A stretch of DNA of 37,706 nucleotides, taken from Bacteroidaceae bacterium. Its GTDB lineage: Bacteria > Bacteroidota > Bacteroidia > Bacteroidales > Bacteroidaceae. The translations under genes and the position numbers were made by a program. Shown one piece after another: positions 16,389 to 25,334 of the stretch. Position 1 is the stretch's first letter. The number at the start of each line of letters is the position of its first letter. Under the pieces are notes generated by a model. The model was not told where the DNA came from. It was given only the letters and a program-made list of their open reading frames with translations, and did no database searches. The DNA lies in assembly GCA_024398665.1 (NCBI GenBank), contig JAKSIS010000021.1, forward strand, positions 1 through 37,706. Reading direction: 5' to 3'.

Positions 16389-17888
16389 ATGAAGAAAGTC
16401 ATACTGCTACTGCTGCTTGCCGTCACAGTGACGGGGCATGCCCAGAGTGTTCAGGTTAAGGTGTCTATGGAGAACGCCATCATGACCAATGGCGGCAAAT
16501 GGGAAGGCTGGGGGACCAGCCTGTGCTGGTGGGCCAACCGCATAGGCTATCATGAAGTACTCACGCAGAAGGCCGCGGACCTGTTTTTTGACAAGGACAA
16601 GGGATTGGGCCTGAACATAATGCGCTACAATGTAGGCGGCGGCGACGATCCCACCCACCATCATATTACACGTACGGACAGCGATGTTCCCGGCTGGATG
16701 GTGCTTGATGAAAACGGTGACAGGGTATGGGACTATGATGCCGATGCGCGCCAGCTGAATGTGACCAGGGCGGCTATGAAGGCAGCCGGTCAGGACGCCT
16801 ATCTGGAGATATTCTCAAATTCACCGCCATATTTCATGACCGTGAGCGGCTGTTCCACCGGCAACTTCAAGTCCGATGAGAACAATCTGAGGCCGGACGA
16901 ATACGCAAATTTCGGCGAATACATGGGGCATGTAGCCAACTACATGACAAAGAACCTGGGCCTGAAGGTGCGCAGCGTTTCACCGATGAACGAACCCAAC
17001 ACGAATTTCTGGCCCGCTATGAACTACAAGCAGGAGGGCTGTCACATTGATGCCGGCCAGGCTCAGTCATCAGTTCTGGTGGAAACATCAAAGTCATTGA
17101 AGAAATACGGCCTGGATAGTGTCATTCTTACATCCAGCGATGAAACCAACCCGGGTTTGCAGATTGATGAGATAAGGAAGATGTCACCTGAGGCCCGTGC
17201 CGCAATAAGCCGTATCAGTGTCCATACCTATGGCACGAACAGCATACGTGAGATGGGGCAGCTGGCCAAGGACGAGAAGATAAACCTGTGGATGAGCGAG
17301 GTTGACGGCAACGGTACATCGGGCCGTAACGCAGGTGAAATGGGTGCCGGACTGTGGCTGGCTGACAAGATAATATCCGATATCCAGGCACTGGAACCGT
17401 CAGCATGGGTGCTGTGGCAGGTCATTGACACCCACGTTTCCAAGGATGGCTACGGCGGCCGCCAGGACAAGGGCCCCCTGAACAGGGCCGGCGGATACTG
17501 GGGCACTGCGTGGGCTGACCATGACCGCGGTGAGATTGAACTGACGCAGAAATACTATGCCTTTGGACAGTTCTCACGCTATATACGTCCGGGTGCAACG
17601 GTAATCAACTGCGTGACAGACCGCCGCAGCGCCTGTAAGGTCCTGGCTGCAAAGGACAGGAAAAAACTGACTGTGGTATGCACGAATACATCGGACACGG
17701 AAAAGGAAATGGACATTGATCTGAGCGAATTCAAGATACGCGGAAAGGTCCGTCAGATACGTACCAGCGGCAGCATGGCTGACGGTGAACACTGGACGGA
17801 AACGAAAGGACCGGAACCGGCCGGATCACAGCTGACTGTGACACTGAAACCGAATTCGGTCACGACATTCGTAATAGGGACCCGTTAG
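16389..17888 (+). CDS. Secreted GH30 glycoside hydrolase (endo-beta-1,6-galactanase-like)
   Basis: This 499-residue enzyme has a signal peptide ending 'TGHAQ' (about 19) and would act in the periplasm or outside the cell. It shows the GH30 (beta/alpha)8 fold markers: 'EGWGTSLCWWANRIG' (39-53), 'LNIMRYNVGGGDDP', the acid/base Glu202 in 'SPMNEPNTNFW' and the nucleophile Glu304 in 'LWMSEVDG'. A C-terminal beta-sandwich from about 390 completes the family architecture. The 'GWGTSLCWWA' start resembles the subfamily of endo-beta-1,6-galactanases, suggesting arabinogalactan side chains as substrate; a fucosidase or xylosidase activity is not excluded. No SusC/SusD, sulfatase or other glycosidase is nearby, so it is an orphan CAZyme here. 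Its last codons form part of a terminator hairpin. Confidence 0.9.
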   Translation: MKKVILLLLLAVTVTGHAQSVQVKVSMENAIMTNGGKWEGWGTSLCWWANRIGYHEVLTQKAADLFFDKDKGLGLNIMRYNVGGGDDPTHHHITRTDSDVPGWMVLDENGDRVWDYDADARQLNVTRAAMKAAGQDAYLEIFSNSPPYFMTVSGCSTGNFKSDENNLRPDEYANFGEYMGHVANYMTKNLGLKVRSVSPMNEPNTNFWPAMNYKQEGCHIDAGQAQSSVLVETSKSLKKYGLDSVILTSSDETNPGLQIDEIRKMSPEARAAISRISVHTYGTNSIREMGQLAKDEKINLWMSEVDGNGTSGRNAGEMGAGLWLADKIISDIQALEPSAWVLWQVIDTHVSKDGYGGRQDKGPLNRAGGYWGTAWADHDRGEIELTQKYYAFGQFSRYIRPGATVINCVTDRRSACKVLAAKDRKKLTVVCTNTSDTEKEMDIDLSEFKIRGKVRQIRTSGSMADGEHWTETKGPEPAGSQLTVTLKPNSVTTFVIGTR

Positions 17889-17899
17889 AGTCCCTTTTT
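17876..17899 (+). terminator. Terminator built into the overlapping ends of GH30 and mazG
   Basis: Arms AGGGAC (17876-17881) and GTCCCT (17890-17895) with an 8-nt loop are followed by a T run to 17899. The stem includes the last codons of the GH30 gene and the last codons of the opposing mazG gene. Confidence 0.65.
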
Positions 17900-18670
17900 C
17901 TTTGCCTCGTCCCAGAGAGAGTCCAGTTCTTCAAGGCTCATGTCCTTCATGGCGTGGCCCTGTCCCAGAACTGATTCCTCAACGTAATTGAAACGGCCTA
18001 TGAATTTCTGATTGGTCTTTTCAAGCGCATTGTCCGGCTGTATGTCATACTTGCGGGCAACGTTGATGATTGAGAACAGGAGGTCACCCAGTTCAAGTTC
18101 TGCAGCATTCTGATTGCCGGCTTCAAGTTCGGCCTTCAGTTCTTCATATTCTTCCTTGACCTTGTCCAGCGCACCCTGCGGAGTATCCCAGTCAAAACCC
18201 ACATGTGCGGCCTTTTCCTGAATGCGGAATGCCTTGATCGTTGACGGCAGGGAGTCGGGAACTCCGGCCAGCACACGCCTGTTGCCGCCTTTCTCCTTCA
18301 GTTTAAGCTGTTCCCAGTTCTGCAGCACCTGACCGGCTCCATCGACCTGAACCGTGCCGTATATGTGCGGATGGCGGTATATGAGCTTGTCGCATAGCTT
18401 GTCACATACGTCCTTGATGTCGAAGTCTCCGGTCTCGCTGCCAATCTTGGCATAGAACACCACATGGAGCAGGACATCACCCAGTTCCTTGCAGATGTTG
18501 GTACGGTCATCCTTCATGATGGCGTCACAAAGTTCAAAGACTTCCTCAATGGTGTTCTGCCGCAATGACTGGTTGGTCTGCACGCTGTCCCAGGGGCATT
18601 TTTCGCGCAGGTCGTCCATTATGTCAAGCAGGCGTCCGAAGGCCTGCATTTTCTCTTCCTTGCTGTGCAT
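17885..18670 (-). CDS. mazG: Nucleoside triphosphate pyrophosphohydrolase MazG
   Basis: This 261-residue house-cleaning enzyme would hydrolyse NTPs and dNTPs to monophosphates plus pyrophosphate. It has the two tandem MazG domains of the E. coli type: 'EKCPWDSVQT' and 'TIEEVFELCDAI' with 'CKELGDVLLHVVF' in the first, and 'EEYEELKAEL' with 'ELELGDLLFSIINVAR' in the second. These Glu/Asp clusters bind magnesium. The C-terminal end also matches the family ('NQKFIGRFNYVEE'). The frame is open upstream to 19000, but that extension is antisense to valS and hydrophobic nonsense; the ATG at 18670 gives the expected length (263 in E. coli). Its stop overlaps that of GH30 in the sequence TTAG. Confidence 0.93.
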   Translation of the reverse strand: MHSKEEKMQAFGRLLDIMDDLREKCPWDSVQTNQSLRQNTIEEVFELCDAIMKDDRTNICKELGDVLLHVVFYAKIGSETGDFDIKDVCDKLCDKLIYRHPHIYGTVQVDGAGQVLQNWEQLKLKEKGGNRRVLAGVPDSLPSTIKAFRIQEKAAHVGFDWDTPQGALDKVKEEYEELKAELEAGNQNAAELELGDLLFSIINVARKYDIQPDNALEKTNQKFIGRFNYVEESVLGQGHAMKDMSLEELDSLWDEAKKKGL

Positions 18671-18685
18671 TTTGTTGTGGCTTGT

Positions 18686-18720
18686 TTTGTGCAAAAATAC
18701 GCATAAAATAAGTACCTTTG
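18686..18720 (+). promoter_or_regulatory. Promoter of the valS operon
   Basis: TACCTTTG (18713-18720) matches the -7 box; TTTG at 18686-18689 is a possible -33 element with a slightly long spacer of 23 bp. The leader to the ATG at 18755 is about 30 nt. No T-box or attenuator is visible. Confidence 0.6.
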
Positions 18721-18723
18721 CAA
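18692..18723 (-). promoter_or_regulatory. Promoter of mazG
   Basis: The minus-strand TATTTTTG (18699-18692) matches the -7 box, and TTG at 18723-18721 is 21 bp upstream. The leader to the ATG at 18670 is about 17-21 nt. It overlaps the valS promoter on the other strand. Confidence 0.6.
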
Positions 18724-18754
18724 CTAATTTGAAAAATAGGAAAAACAGAATTCT

Positions 18755-21439
18755 ATGGAATTGGCAAGCAAATACAATCCCGCCGACGTTGAGGGAAAGT
18801 GGTACAAGTACTGGGAGGACGGAAAGTTCTTCCATTCCGAACCGGATGAACGTGAACCGTATACTATAGTCATTCCGCCACCCAATGTGACCGGTGTGCT
18901 GCATATGGGCCATATGCTGAACAACACCATTCAGGACATTCTGGTGCGCCGTGCCCGCATGATGGGCAAGAATGCGCTGTGGGTGCCCGGAACGGACCAC
19001 GCATCAATTGCAACTGAGGCCAAGGTCGTGGCAAAGCTTGCCGCCCAGGGCATTAAGAAGACCGATCTTACACGTGATGAATTCCTCAAGCATGCATGGG
19101 AATGGAAGGAGGAGCACGGCGGCATCATACTGAAGCAGCTGCGCCGTCTGGGTTGCAGCTGTGACTGGGACCGCACCGCATTCACCATGGATGAACTCCG
19201 TTCCGAGAGTGTCATCAAGGTGTTCGTGGACCTTTACAACAAAGGCCTGATATACCGTGGCGTACGCATGGTCAACTGGGATCCCAAGGCCCAGACCGCT
19301 CTGAGTGATGAAGAGGTCGTCTACAAGGAGGAACACAGCAAACTGTATTATCTGAAATATTATATCGCTGATCAGGAGACTGTCAAGCCGACCGGTGCTG
19401 AAGGCGAGATTGTCCATAAGGATGCCAAAGGATACTATGCAGTGGTTGCCACCACGCGTCCTGAAACAATTATGGGTGATACCGCTATGTGCATTAACCC
19501 GCAGGATCCGAAGAACGGCTGGCTCAAGGGACACAAGGTAATTGTACCTCTGGTAGGCCGCGTCATTCCTGTCATTGAGGACGAATATGTTGACATTGAG
19601 TTCGGAACAGGCTGTCTGAAGGTCACTCCGGCACATGACGTGAACGACTATATGCTGGGTGAGAAGTATAATCTGGAAACCATTGACATATTCAACGACA
19701 ACGGAACTCTCAGCGACAAGGCAGGTCTGTACATCGGAATGGACCGTTTTGCCGTAAAGAAGCAGATTGCCGTTGACCTGGATGCTGCAGGACTTCTTGA
19801 AAAGATGGAGGACTACACCAACAAGGTAGGCTACAGCGAGCGCAATCCTGACACGGTCATCGAACCCAAGCTTTCAATGCAGTGGTTCCTGAAGATGCAG
19901 CACTTTGCCGATATGGCACTGCCTCCGGTAATGAACGATGAACTGAAGTTCTATCCAGCAAAATACAAGAACACTTACCGCAACTGGCTTGAGAACATCA
20001 AGGACTGGTGCATAAGCCGCCAGTTGTGGTGGGGACACAGAATTCCGGCATACTTCCTGCCCAAGGGAGGCTTTGTAGTGGCCGAGAACATTGAGAAGGC
20101 TGTGCAGCTTGCCCGTGAGAAGAGCGGTGACAGCAGTCTTGCAGCAGCTGACCTGCGGCAGGATGAAGATGTCCTGGACACATGGTTCAGTTCATGGCTA
20201 TGGCCTATCAGCCTGTTTGACGGCATAAACAATCCCGGCAACAGGGAGATAAGCTACTACTATCCGACCAATGATCTTGTGACAGGTCCGGACATAATCT
20301 TCTTCTGGGTTGCACGAATGATCATGTCCGGTTACGAATACCGCGGTGACATGCCGTTCCGCAACGTCTATTTCACCGGTATCGTACGCGACAAGCTGGG
20401 CCGCAAGATGTCAAAGTCACTTGGCAATTCGCCGGATCCCATAGGACTTATCGAGAAGTACGGCGCTGACGGCGTGCGCATGGGACTGATGCTTTCAGCT
20501 CCTGCCGGCAATGACATTCCTTTCGATGAGGCCATATGTGAGCAGGGCCGCAATTTCAACAACAAGATATGGAACGCATTCCGTCTGACACAGGGCTGGA
20601 CCGTCGCTGACATTGACCAGCCTGAGAGTTCGCGTCTGGCAGTCGAGTGGTTCCGCAGCCAGCTGCACAAGACAGCGGCCGATATGGATGACCTGATGTC
20701 GAAGTACCGCATCAGTGAGGCTCTGATGGCAGTCTACAAACTGTTCTGGGACGAATTTGCAAGCTGGTATCTGGAAATCATCAAGCCTGCATACCAGCAG
20801 CCTATAGACCGTATGACATACAACGCTACGCTTGAACTGTTCGAACAGTTGCTACTGCTGCTGCATCCGTTCATGCCTTTCATCACGGAAGAACTGTGGC
20901 AGGCTGTACGTGAGCGCAAGGCCGGTGACAGCATCATGAACCAGACAATTCTGGATATCATAGGCGGCAGGGCCGATGAGAAACTTCTCTCTGACTTTGA
21001 GGCCGCCAAGCAGATGGTAACTGAAATACGTTCAATACGCAAGTCCAAGAATATCGGACCCCGTGAGCCGCTGACAGTCGAATCAGTCGGGGACAATCCC
21101 ATCCGGAATCTTGATTCCATAGTACTGAAAATGGCAGGTCTGGAAGAAATTGTGACTGTTGGCGCAAAGAGTGAGGGTGTGACCGCTTTCATGGTGGGAA
21201 CATCGGAATACGCCGTACGTCTGGGCAACCTCATTGACGTAGAGGCTGAAATCAGGAAGATGCAGGCTGAACTTGACCATCTGGAGGGTTTCCTGAAGGG
21301 TGTCAACGCCAAGCTGGCTAATGAAAACTTTGTGGCGCACGCTCCTCAGGCCGTCATTGCCAATGAACGCAAGAAACAGGCCGATGCCACACAGAAGATT
21401 GCAACCATAAGGGAGAGCATGGCAGCTCTTAAGAAGTAA
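18755..21439 (+). CDS. valS: Valyl-tRNA synthetase
   Basis: This 894-residue class I aminoacyl-tRNA synthetase charges tRNA-Val. The HIGH motif reads HMGH at residues 50-53 in '[16 protein letters not shown]'. The KMSKS loop is '[10 protein letters not shown]' at about 550. The editing (CP1) domain lies between, with '[13 protein letters not shown]' for clearing mischarged threonine. A C-terminal anticodon-binding domain is followed by the ValS-specific coiled-coil arm (about 820-890, '[28 protein letters not shown]'). The length is normal. The stop codon directly abuts the ATG of the next gene, so the two are translationally linked. Confidence 0.97.
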   Translation: MELASKYNPADVEGKWYKYWEDGKFFHSEPDEREPYTIVIPPPNVTGVLHMGHMLNNTIQDILVRRARMMGKNALWVPGTDHASIATEAKVVAKLAAQGIKKTDLTRDEFLKHAWEWKEEHGGIILKQLRRLGCSCDWDRTAFTMDELRSESVIKVFVDLYNKGLIYRGVRMVNWDPKAQTALSDEEVVYKEEHSKLYYLKYYIADQETVKPTGAEGEIVHKDAKGYYAVVATTRPETIMGDTAMCINPQDPKNGWLKGHKVIVPLVGRVIPVIEDEYVDIEFGTGCLKVTPAHDVNDYMLGEKYNLETIDIFNDNGTLSDKAGLYIGMDRFAVKKQIAVDLDAAGLLEKMEDYTNKVGYSERNPDTVIEPKLSMQWFLKMQHFADMALPPVMNDELKFYPAKYKNTYRNWLENIKDWCISRQLWWGHRIPAYFLPKGGFVVAENIEKAVQLAREKSGDSSLAAADLRQDEDVLDTWFSSWLWPISLFDGINNPGNREISYYYPTNDLVTGPDIIFFWVARMIMSGYEYRGDMPFRNVYFTGIVRDKLGRKMSKSLGNSPDPIGLIEKYGADGVRMGLMLSAPAGNDIPFDEAICEQGRNFNNKIWNAFRLTQGWTVADIDQPESSRLAVEWFRSQLHKTAADMDDLMSKYRISEALMAVYKLFWDEFASWYLEIIKPAYQQPIDRMTYNATLELFEQLLLLLHPFMPFITEELWQAVRERKAGDSIMNQTILDIIGGRADEKLLSDFEAAKQMVTEIRSIRKSKNIGPREPLTVESVGDNPIRNLDSIVLKMAGLEEIVTVGAKSEGVTAFMVGTSEYAVRLGNLIDVEAEIRKMQAELDHLEGFLKGVNAKLANENFVAHAPQAVIANERKKQADATQKIATIRESMAALKK

Positions 21440-22333
21440 ATGGAAGAGAAGAAAAAAGGAAAAACCGGAACCGTCATTGCGGTGATTGCCATTGCCGCAC
21501 TGGCATGTGCTGTCGCATATCTGCTGTTTTCACTCAGGAAAAGCAATCAGGACATTGAGGAGATGACCCAGCTTTTTGAGATTGAAAAGGAAGAGATGGA
21601 GAGCGAATATTCAAGTTTCGCCGTCCAGTATGACGAAATGCAGGTACGCCTGTCCAATGACAGTCTGGCCCGCCAGTTGGAAAAGGAGAAACTGCGTACC
21701 CAGCAGCTGCTTGAAGAACTGCGTCAGACCAAGGCTACCAATACGGCAGAAATCACCCGTCTCAAGAAGGAACTGGCTACGGTGCGTGAGGTCATGCGTT
21801 CATACGTGATGCAGATTGATTCGCTGGACCAGATCAACAAGAAGCTGGTGCAGGAGAATACCAAGGTCCGCCAGCAGTTCCAGGAAGTCACCAGACAGGT
21901 GGACAAGCTTACGGTAGAAAAGGAGAAGGCTGAAGAGAAGGTGGCGCTTGCATCACAGCTTGACGCTGCTGCCATCAGCATCATTCCGCGTAACAAGCGT
22001 GGCAAGGAAGAGTCAAAGGTCAAGAATGTGACACAGTTTGTCATCAATTTCACCATTGTCAGGAACATTACTGTCCAGACCGGTGAGAAGACTGTCTATC
22101 TGCGTCTTACCAAGCCCGACGGCGAACCTCTGGTAAAGGATGAGAGCAACCGTTTCCGCTATGAGAACGTAGATCTGGAGTATTCCGCAAAGAAGTACAT
22201 CGAATATACCGGCGAACAGCAGGAAGTGACCATGTACTGGGATGTTGAGGAATATCTCAGCGCAGGTACATACAACGCATACCTGTTTGTGGACGGGGTG
22301 ATGATTGGCGAGCAGAGTGTAACCCTGAACTGA
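21440..22333 (+). CDS. Inner-membrane coiled-coil protein of unknown function
   Basis: I do not recognise a named function for this 297-residue protein. It has a short basic N-terminus (residues 1-9), one transmembrane helix (about 10-31, 'VIAVIAIAALACAVAYLLF'), and a long coiled coil (about 35-180) rich in Glu, Lys, Gln and Leu. The C-terminal beta-rich domain (about 195-297) ends in 'YNAYLFVDGVMIGEQSVTLN'. The topology predicts the coiled coil and beta domain in the periplasm. It starts immediately after the valS stop and 4 bp before the helicase gene, so it is in an operon with translation and RNA functions. An envelope scaffold or divisome-type role would be compatible with the architecture but is inference. 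Confidence 0.85.
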   Translation: MEEKKKGKTGTVIAVIAIAALACAVAYLLFSLRKSNQDIEEMTQLFEIEKEEMESEYSSFAVQYDEMQVRLSNDSLARQLEKEKLRTQQLLEELRQTKATNTAEITRLKKELATVREVMRSYVMQIDSLDQINKKLVQENTKVRQQFQEVTRQVDKLTVEKEKAEEKVALASQLDAAAISIIPRNKRGKEESKVKNVTQFVINFTIVRNITVQTGEKTVYLRLTKPDGEPLVKDESNRFRYENVDLEYSAKKYIEYTGEQQEVTMYWDVEEYLSAGTYNAYLFVDGVMIGEQSVTLN

Positions 22334-22337
22334 TTCC

Positions 22338-24269
22338 ATGCCCACATTCAAGGAACTTGGAGTACAGGACCGCATACTCAAGGCCATAGACGAACTGGGG
22401 TTTGAAAGCCCCATGCCGGTCCAGGAGAAAGTAATCCCGTATCTGCTTGAGGGTGACGGCGATGTAGTGGCTCTGGCACAGACAGGTACAGGCAAAACTG
22501 CAGCATACGGCATACCGGTAATCCAGCGCACTGACGTTGACAGTTCCGATGCACAGTTCCTTATACTGAGTCCCACACGTGAACTCTGCGTGCAGATTGC
22601 CAGCGATCTTGCCGATTTCTCGCATTACATTGAAGGACTGCATGTCATTCCGATGTACGGCGGTTCGTCAATAGAGAACCAGATACGCAATTTCCGTCGT
22701 GGCGCACATATCATTGTAGCCACCCCCGGACGTCTGATAGACCTTATGGAGCGCGGTGTGGTAAAGCTTGATACAATCCGTACGGTCATTCTGGATGAAG
22801 CCGATGAAATGCTGAACATGGGCTTTTCCGAAGACCTGGAAAAGATACTCTCATCGGTCCCCGAACAACGCCAGATGCTGATGTTCTCAGCCACGATGAG
22901 CAGGGAGATATCGGAGATATCCAAAAAGTATCTGCATCAGGCGCAGGAGATTGTGATAGGGACACGCAACGAGGGGGCGCAGAACGTGAACCACGTGTAC
23001 TACATGGTGCATGCAAAGGACAAATACCTGGCCCTGAAGCGCATAGTGGACTATTATCCGTCAATCTACGCCATCATATTCTGCCGCACACGTCTGGAAA
23101 CCCAGGAAATAGCTGACAAACTGATGCAGGACGGCTACAATGCCGATTCTCTGCACGGTGACCTGTCACAGGCACAGCGTGACCTGACAATGAACAAGTT
23201 CCGCAAGCGCCAGCTGCAGATACTGGTTGCAACCGATGTGGCAGCCCGCGGACTTGATGTCGATGATCTGACGCACGTAATCAATTTCGGCCTGCCCGAT
23301 GACATAGAGAACTATACTCACCGCAGCGGTCGTACCGGCCGTGCAGGAAAAACCGGAACCTCCATTTCAATAGTCAATCTGCGCGAAAAGGGCAAGATAC
23401 GCTTTATAGAAAAGGCAATAGGCAAGCAGTTCGTTCAGGGTGTAATGCCAAGCGGCCGGCAGATCTGCGAAAAGCAGCTGTTCAAGGTCATTGATGACAT
23501 AGAGCGGATTCAGGTCGATGAGGATCAGATTGCCGCTTTCCTGCCGGACATTTTCCGCCGTCTGGACTGGATGGACAAGGACGACATAGTCAAGCGTATC
23601 GTGACGCGTGAATTCGGCCGTTTTGTCCGTTATTATCAGGACGCTCCCGAACTGGAGGAGGTCACGCGTGAGAATGCACGTGACGAAGAGAAGAAAAAGA
23701 AGGACAGGCACCGCGCCCAGAAGGGCTATTCCAGGTTCTTCATCAACATAGGCCGCCTGGACCATGTACAGCCGGTCCATATCATTGAAATGCTGAACCG
23801 CAATATCCCTGACCGTGTTGATGTGGGCCGCATTGACATAATGCAGAGCTTTTCATTCTTCGAATGCCCTGAAGAATTTACGGAGGAGATACTGACTGCG
23901 CTTGACGGTGTACAGTACAAGGGTCGGGAGGTGCACTGCGAGAAGGCAGAGTCATCCGGAAAGGAGGAAAAGGACAAATCTGTCAGGTCGGAAAGCAAAT
24001 CCGGGCGCGACCGTCAGGAAAGAGCTGTCCGTTCAGAAAAGCCAGCAAAGCCGGTCCGTTCTGAAAAGCCAGCAAAGAAAAGCAGGGATGACAGACGCAG
24101 GCATGAACCTCAGCGCGCTCCCAAAGTTCAAGGTGGCAACTATTGGACTGATGATTTTGATGACGGTGACTGGCGCAGTTTCTTCCGCAGCGACGGACAG
24201 CCCAAGACCCGTCGGGGAGCCGGCAGGAATGCCGGTCAGGGCAAGCCGAAAAAGAAAGGTCGCAAATAA
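22338..24269 (+). CDS. deaD: DEAD-box ATP-dependent RNA helicase (DeaD/CsdA-like)
   Basis: This 643-residue helicase unwinds RNA duplexes and probably helps ribosome assembly or mRNA turnover. Motifs in order: Q motif 'GFESPMPVQEKVIP' (21-34), motif I 'AQTGTGKT' (47-54), 'PTREL', 'TPGR', 'DEAD' (152-155), 'SAT', 'ATDVAARGLDVDD' and 'HRSGRTGRAGK' (about 328-338). A DbpA/CsdA-type RNA-binding fold follows at about 470-560 ('GYSRFFINIGRLDHVQPVHIIEM' region). The tail from about 565 is basic and low-complexity, with repeated 'RSEKPAK' units, and likely binds RNA. The size matches E. coli DeaD (629 aa). It is the last gene of the valS operon and ends at a strong hairpin. Confidence 0.94.
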   Translation: MPTFKELGVQDRILKAIDELGFESPMPVQEKVIPYLLEGDGDVVALAQTGTGKTAAYGIPVIQRTDVDSSDAQFLILSPTRELCVQIASDLADFSHYIEGLHVIPMYGGSSIENQIRNFRRGAHIIVATPGRLIDLMERGVVKLDTIRTVILDEADEMLNMGFSEDLEKILSSVPEQRQMLMFSATMSREISEISKKYLHQAQEIVIGTRNEGAQNVNHVYYMVHAKDKYLALKRIVDYYPSIYAIIFCRTRLETQEIADKLMQDGYNADSLHGDLSQAQRDLTMNKFRKRQLQILVATDVAARGLDVDDLTHVINFGLPDDIENYTHRSGRTGRAGKTGTSISIVNLREKGKIRFIEKAIGKQFVQGVMPSGRQICEKQLFKVIDDIERIQVDEDQIAAFLPDIFRRLDWMDKDDIVKRIVTREFGRFVRYYQDAPELEEVTRENARDEEKKKKDRHRAQKGYSRFFINIGRLDHVQPVHIIEMLNRNIPDRVDVGRIDIMQSFSFFECPEEFTEEILTALDGVQYKGREVHCEKAESSGKEEKDKSVRSESKSGRDRQERAVRSEKPAKPVRSEKPAKKSRDDRRRHEPQRAPKVQGGNYWTDDFDDGDWRSFFRSDGQPKTRRGAGRNAGQGKPKKKGRK

Positions 24270-24274
24270 AAAAA

Positions 24275-24300
24275 ATGAACGGGAAACCGTTCATTTTTTT
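24275..24300. terminator. Bidirectional terminator between helicase and Spy-like gene
   Basis: Arms ATGAACGG (24275-24282) and CCGTTCAT (24287-24294) enclose a GAAA tetraloop, with A-run before and T-run after, so it works on both strands. The stop codon of the leftward Spy-like gene (24299-24301) lies in the T-run. Confidence 0.85.
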
Positions 24301-24931
24301 ATTTGACTCCTTGTGGAACTGACTGCCCCGGCCCTGGAACAGGGCGGAACTGCTGTTGGCGCTGGCCTTGTTGGAATTGCTGGAGGTGAGGCTGGTTCAT
24401 CTGGAACTGATGCCCGCGTGACTGCTGAATGTCTTTAAGCATCTTGCTGTTGAACTGTTCTTCGGCATTCTGGATCTTCAGAATCTTTGAAGCGGGTAGG
24501 ATATCCTTGAACTTTTCCAGATATTCCTTTTCAAGCTGTGCTATCTTGATTTTGCTTTCAGCCATGGCTTCAATTGCCTTCGCGGCCTGTTCTTCGGTCA
24601 TTCCGGGGCCGTTCTGGCGGGTCTGCTGGCGGACACTGCGGTTCAGCTCACGCTTCTTCTGCTGCAGTTCGTTGTAAAGAGGGAAGAACTTCTCTGCTTC
24701 GCTGGCAGTGAGCCCGGCTTCTTTGGAGAAGAATTCCTGCTGCTGCTTCCAGTATTCCGCAGGTGAAAACGTTCCGCTGCGGTTGGGCTGTGTCTGGACC
24801 GGCTGGCGCTGACCGAAAAACGGGCGCTGCTGGGCCTGGCGCTGTCCGCCGAACTGCTGTGCAGGACTGTCCTGAGCGTACACGGCAGCAAATGCCAAAA
24901 GGCATAAAAGAAGTGATATGTATCTTTTCAT
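24299..24931 (-). CDS. Periplasmic Spy/CpxP-like protein
   Basis: This 210-residue exported protein has a signal peptide ending 'AAVYAQ' (about 20). A Gln/Pro-rich linker is followed by a helical domain with 'AGLTASEAEKFFPLYNELQQKKRELN' (about 72-97) and 'KIKIAQLEKEYLEKFKDILPASKILKIQNAEEQF' parts, the layout of LTxxQ-type proteins (Spy, CpxP, CnrX, ZraP). The C-terminal 40 residues are a Gln-rich tail ('QQFQQGQRQQQFR'). Members act as periplasmic chaperones or as stress and metal sensors. It starts 2 bp after the putative anti-sigma gene and belongs to the operon with the ECF sigma factor, so it may be the periplasmic sensor or an effector of that system. Family membership is inferred from pattern. 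Confidence 0.75.
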   Translation of the reverse strand: MKRYISLLLCLLAFAAVYAQDSPAQQFGGQRQAQQRPFFGQRQPVQTQPNRSGTFSPAEYWKQQQEFFSKEAGLTASEAEKFFPLYNELQQKKRELNRSVRQQTRQNGPGMTEEQAAKAIEAMAESKIKIAQLEKEYLEKFKDILPASKILKIQNAEEQFNSKMLKDIQQSRGHQFQMNQPHLQQFQQGQRQQQFRPVPGPGQSVPQGVK

Positions 24932-24933
24932 AA

Positions 24934-25302
24934 TCAGTTTCCGGCGTTGACCAGCGAATAGTACAGGGTGCAGTCATCAATCATTGCCGTTTCAAGGAAT
25001 GAATCGATGTATTCGTCTGTGTAGATAGTGGTTTCTTCTGCCTGTGCGGTCTGTACGCTTTCATTACGGCCAAGACCTGCGGCAAATCTGAGACAGAAGA
25101 ACATGCCTGCGAACGTGGCCGCCATATAGATATAGGGCTTGATCCGCATCCAAGGGGTTACGGCCACAGGAATCTGCTTCACAGAATCTTCCTGTGGAAG
25201 TGCAGCCATGATTCCGTCCGTGAGGTTATCAAAATATCCCTCAGGAACTGAGAACGGCCTGCGTCCACCAACCTTGTCAAGTATTTTATCTTCCTTTTCC
25301 AT
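24934..25302 (-). CDS. Putative anti-sigma factor, single-pass membrane protein
   Basis: This 122-residue protein has a soluble N-terminal part (1-52) with the 'VPEGYFDNL' motif often seen in Bacteroidales proteins encoded after ECF sigma genes. One transmembrane helix follows (about 55-75, 'YIYMAATFAGMFFCLRF') and a short acidic periplasmic tail ('EETTIYTDEYIDSFLETAMIDD'). There is no classical zinc-binding anti-sigma (ZAS) motif. The gene follows the sigma gene by 32 bp and precedes the Spy-like gene by 2 bp, the usual order sigma, anti-sigma, periplasmic partner. Its role as a sigma-sequestering protein rests on position and topology. Confidence 0.7.
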   Translation of the reverse strand: MEKEDKILDKVGGRRPFSVPEGYFDNLTDGIMAALPQEDSVKQIPVAVTPWMRIKPYIYMAATFAGMFFCLRFAAGLGRNESVQTAQAEETTIYTDEYIDSFLETAMIDDCTLYYSLVNAGN

Positions 25303-25334
25303 TCGTTGTTTTGACGGTGAATACTAAAAAAGGT

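Noticed and set aside
18721-18754. T-box or attenuator for valS
   Set aside because: The leader is only about 30 nt and shows no stem, T-box sequence or terminator.
18671-19000. N-terminal extension of mazG by about 110 residues
   Set aside because: It is antisense to the start of valS, covers both promoters and is not MazG-like; the ATG at 18670 gives the family length.
20734-21312. 192-codon minus-strand open frame
   Set aside because: Antisense to the valS C-terminal part and Ser/Arg-rich as expected for a shadow frame.
24001-24100. Repeat in the helicase tail ('RSEKPAK' units) as a mobile or regulatory repeat
   Set aside because: It lies in frame within a basic low-complexity tail, which is normal for DeaD-like helicases.
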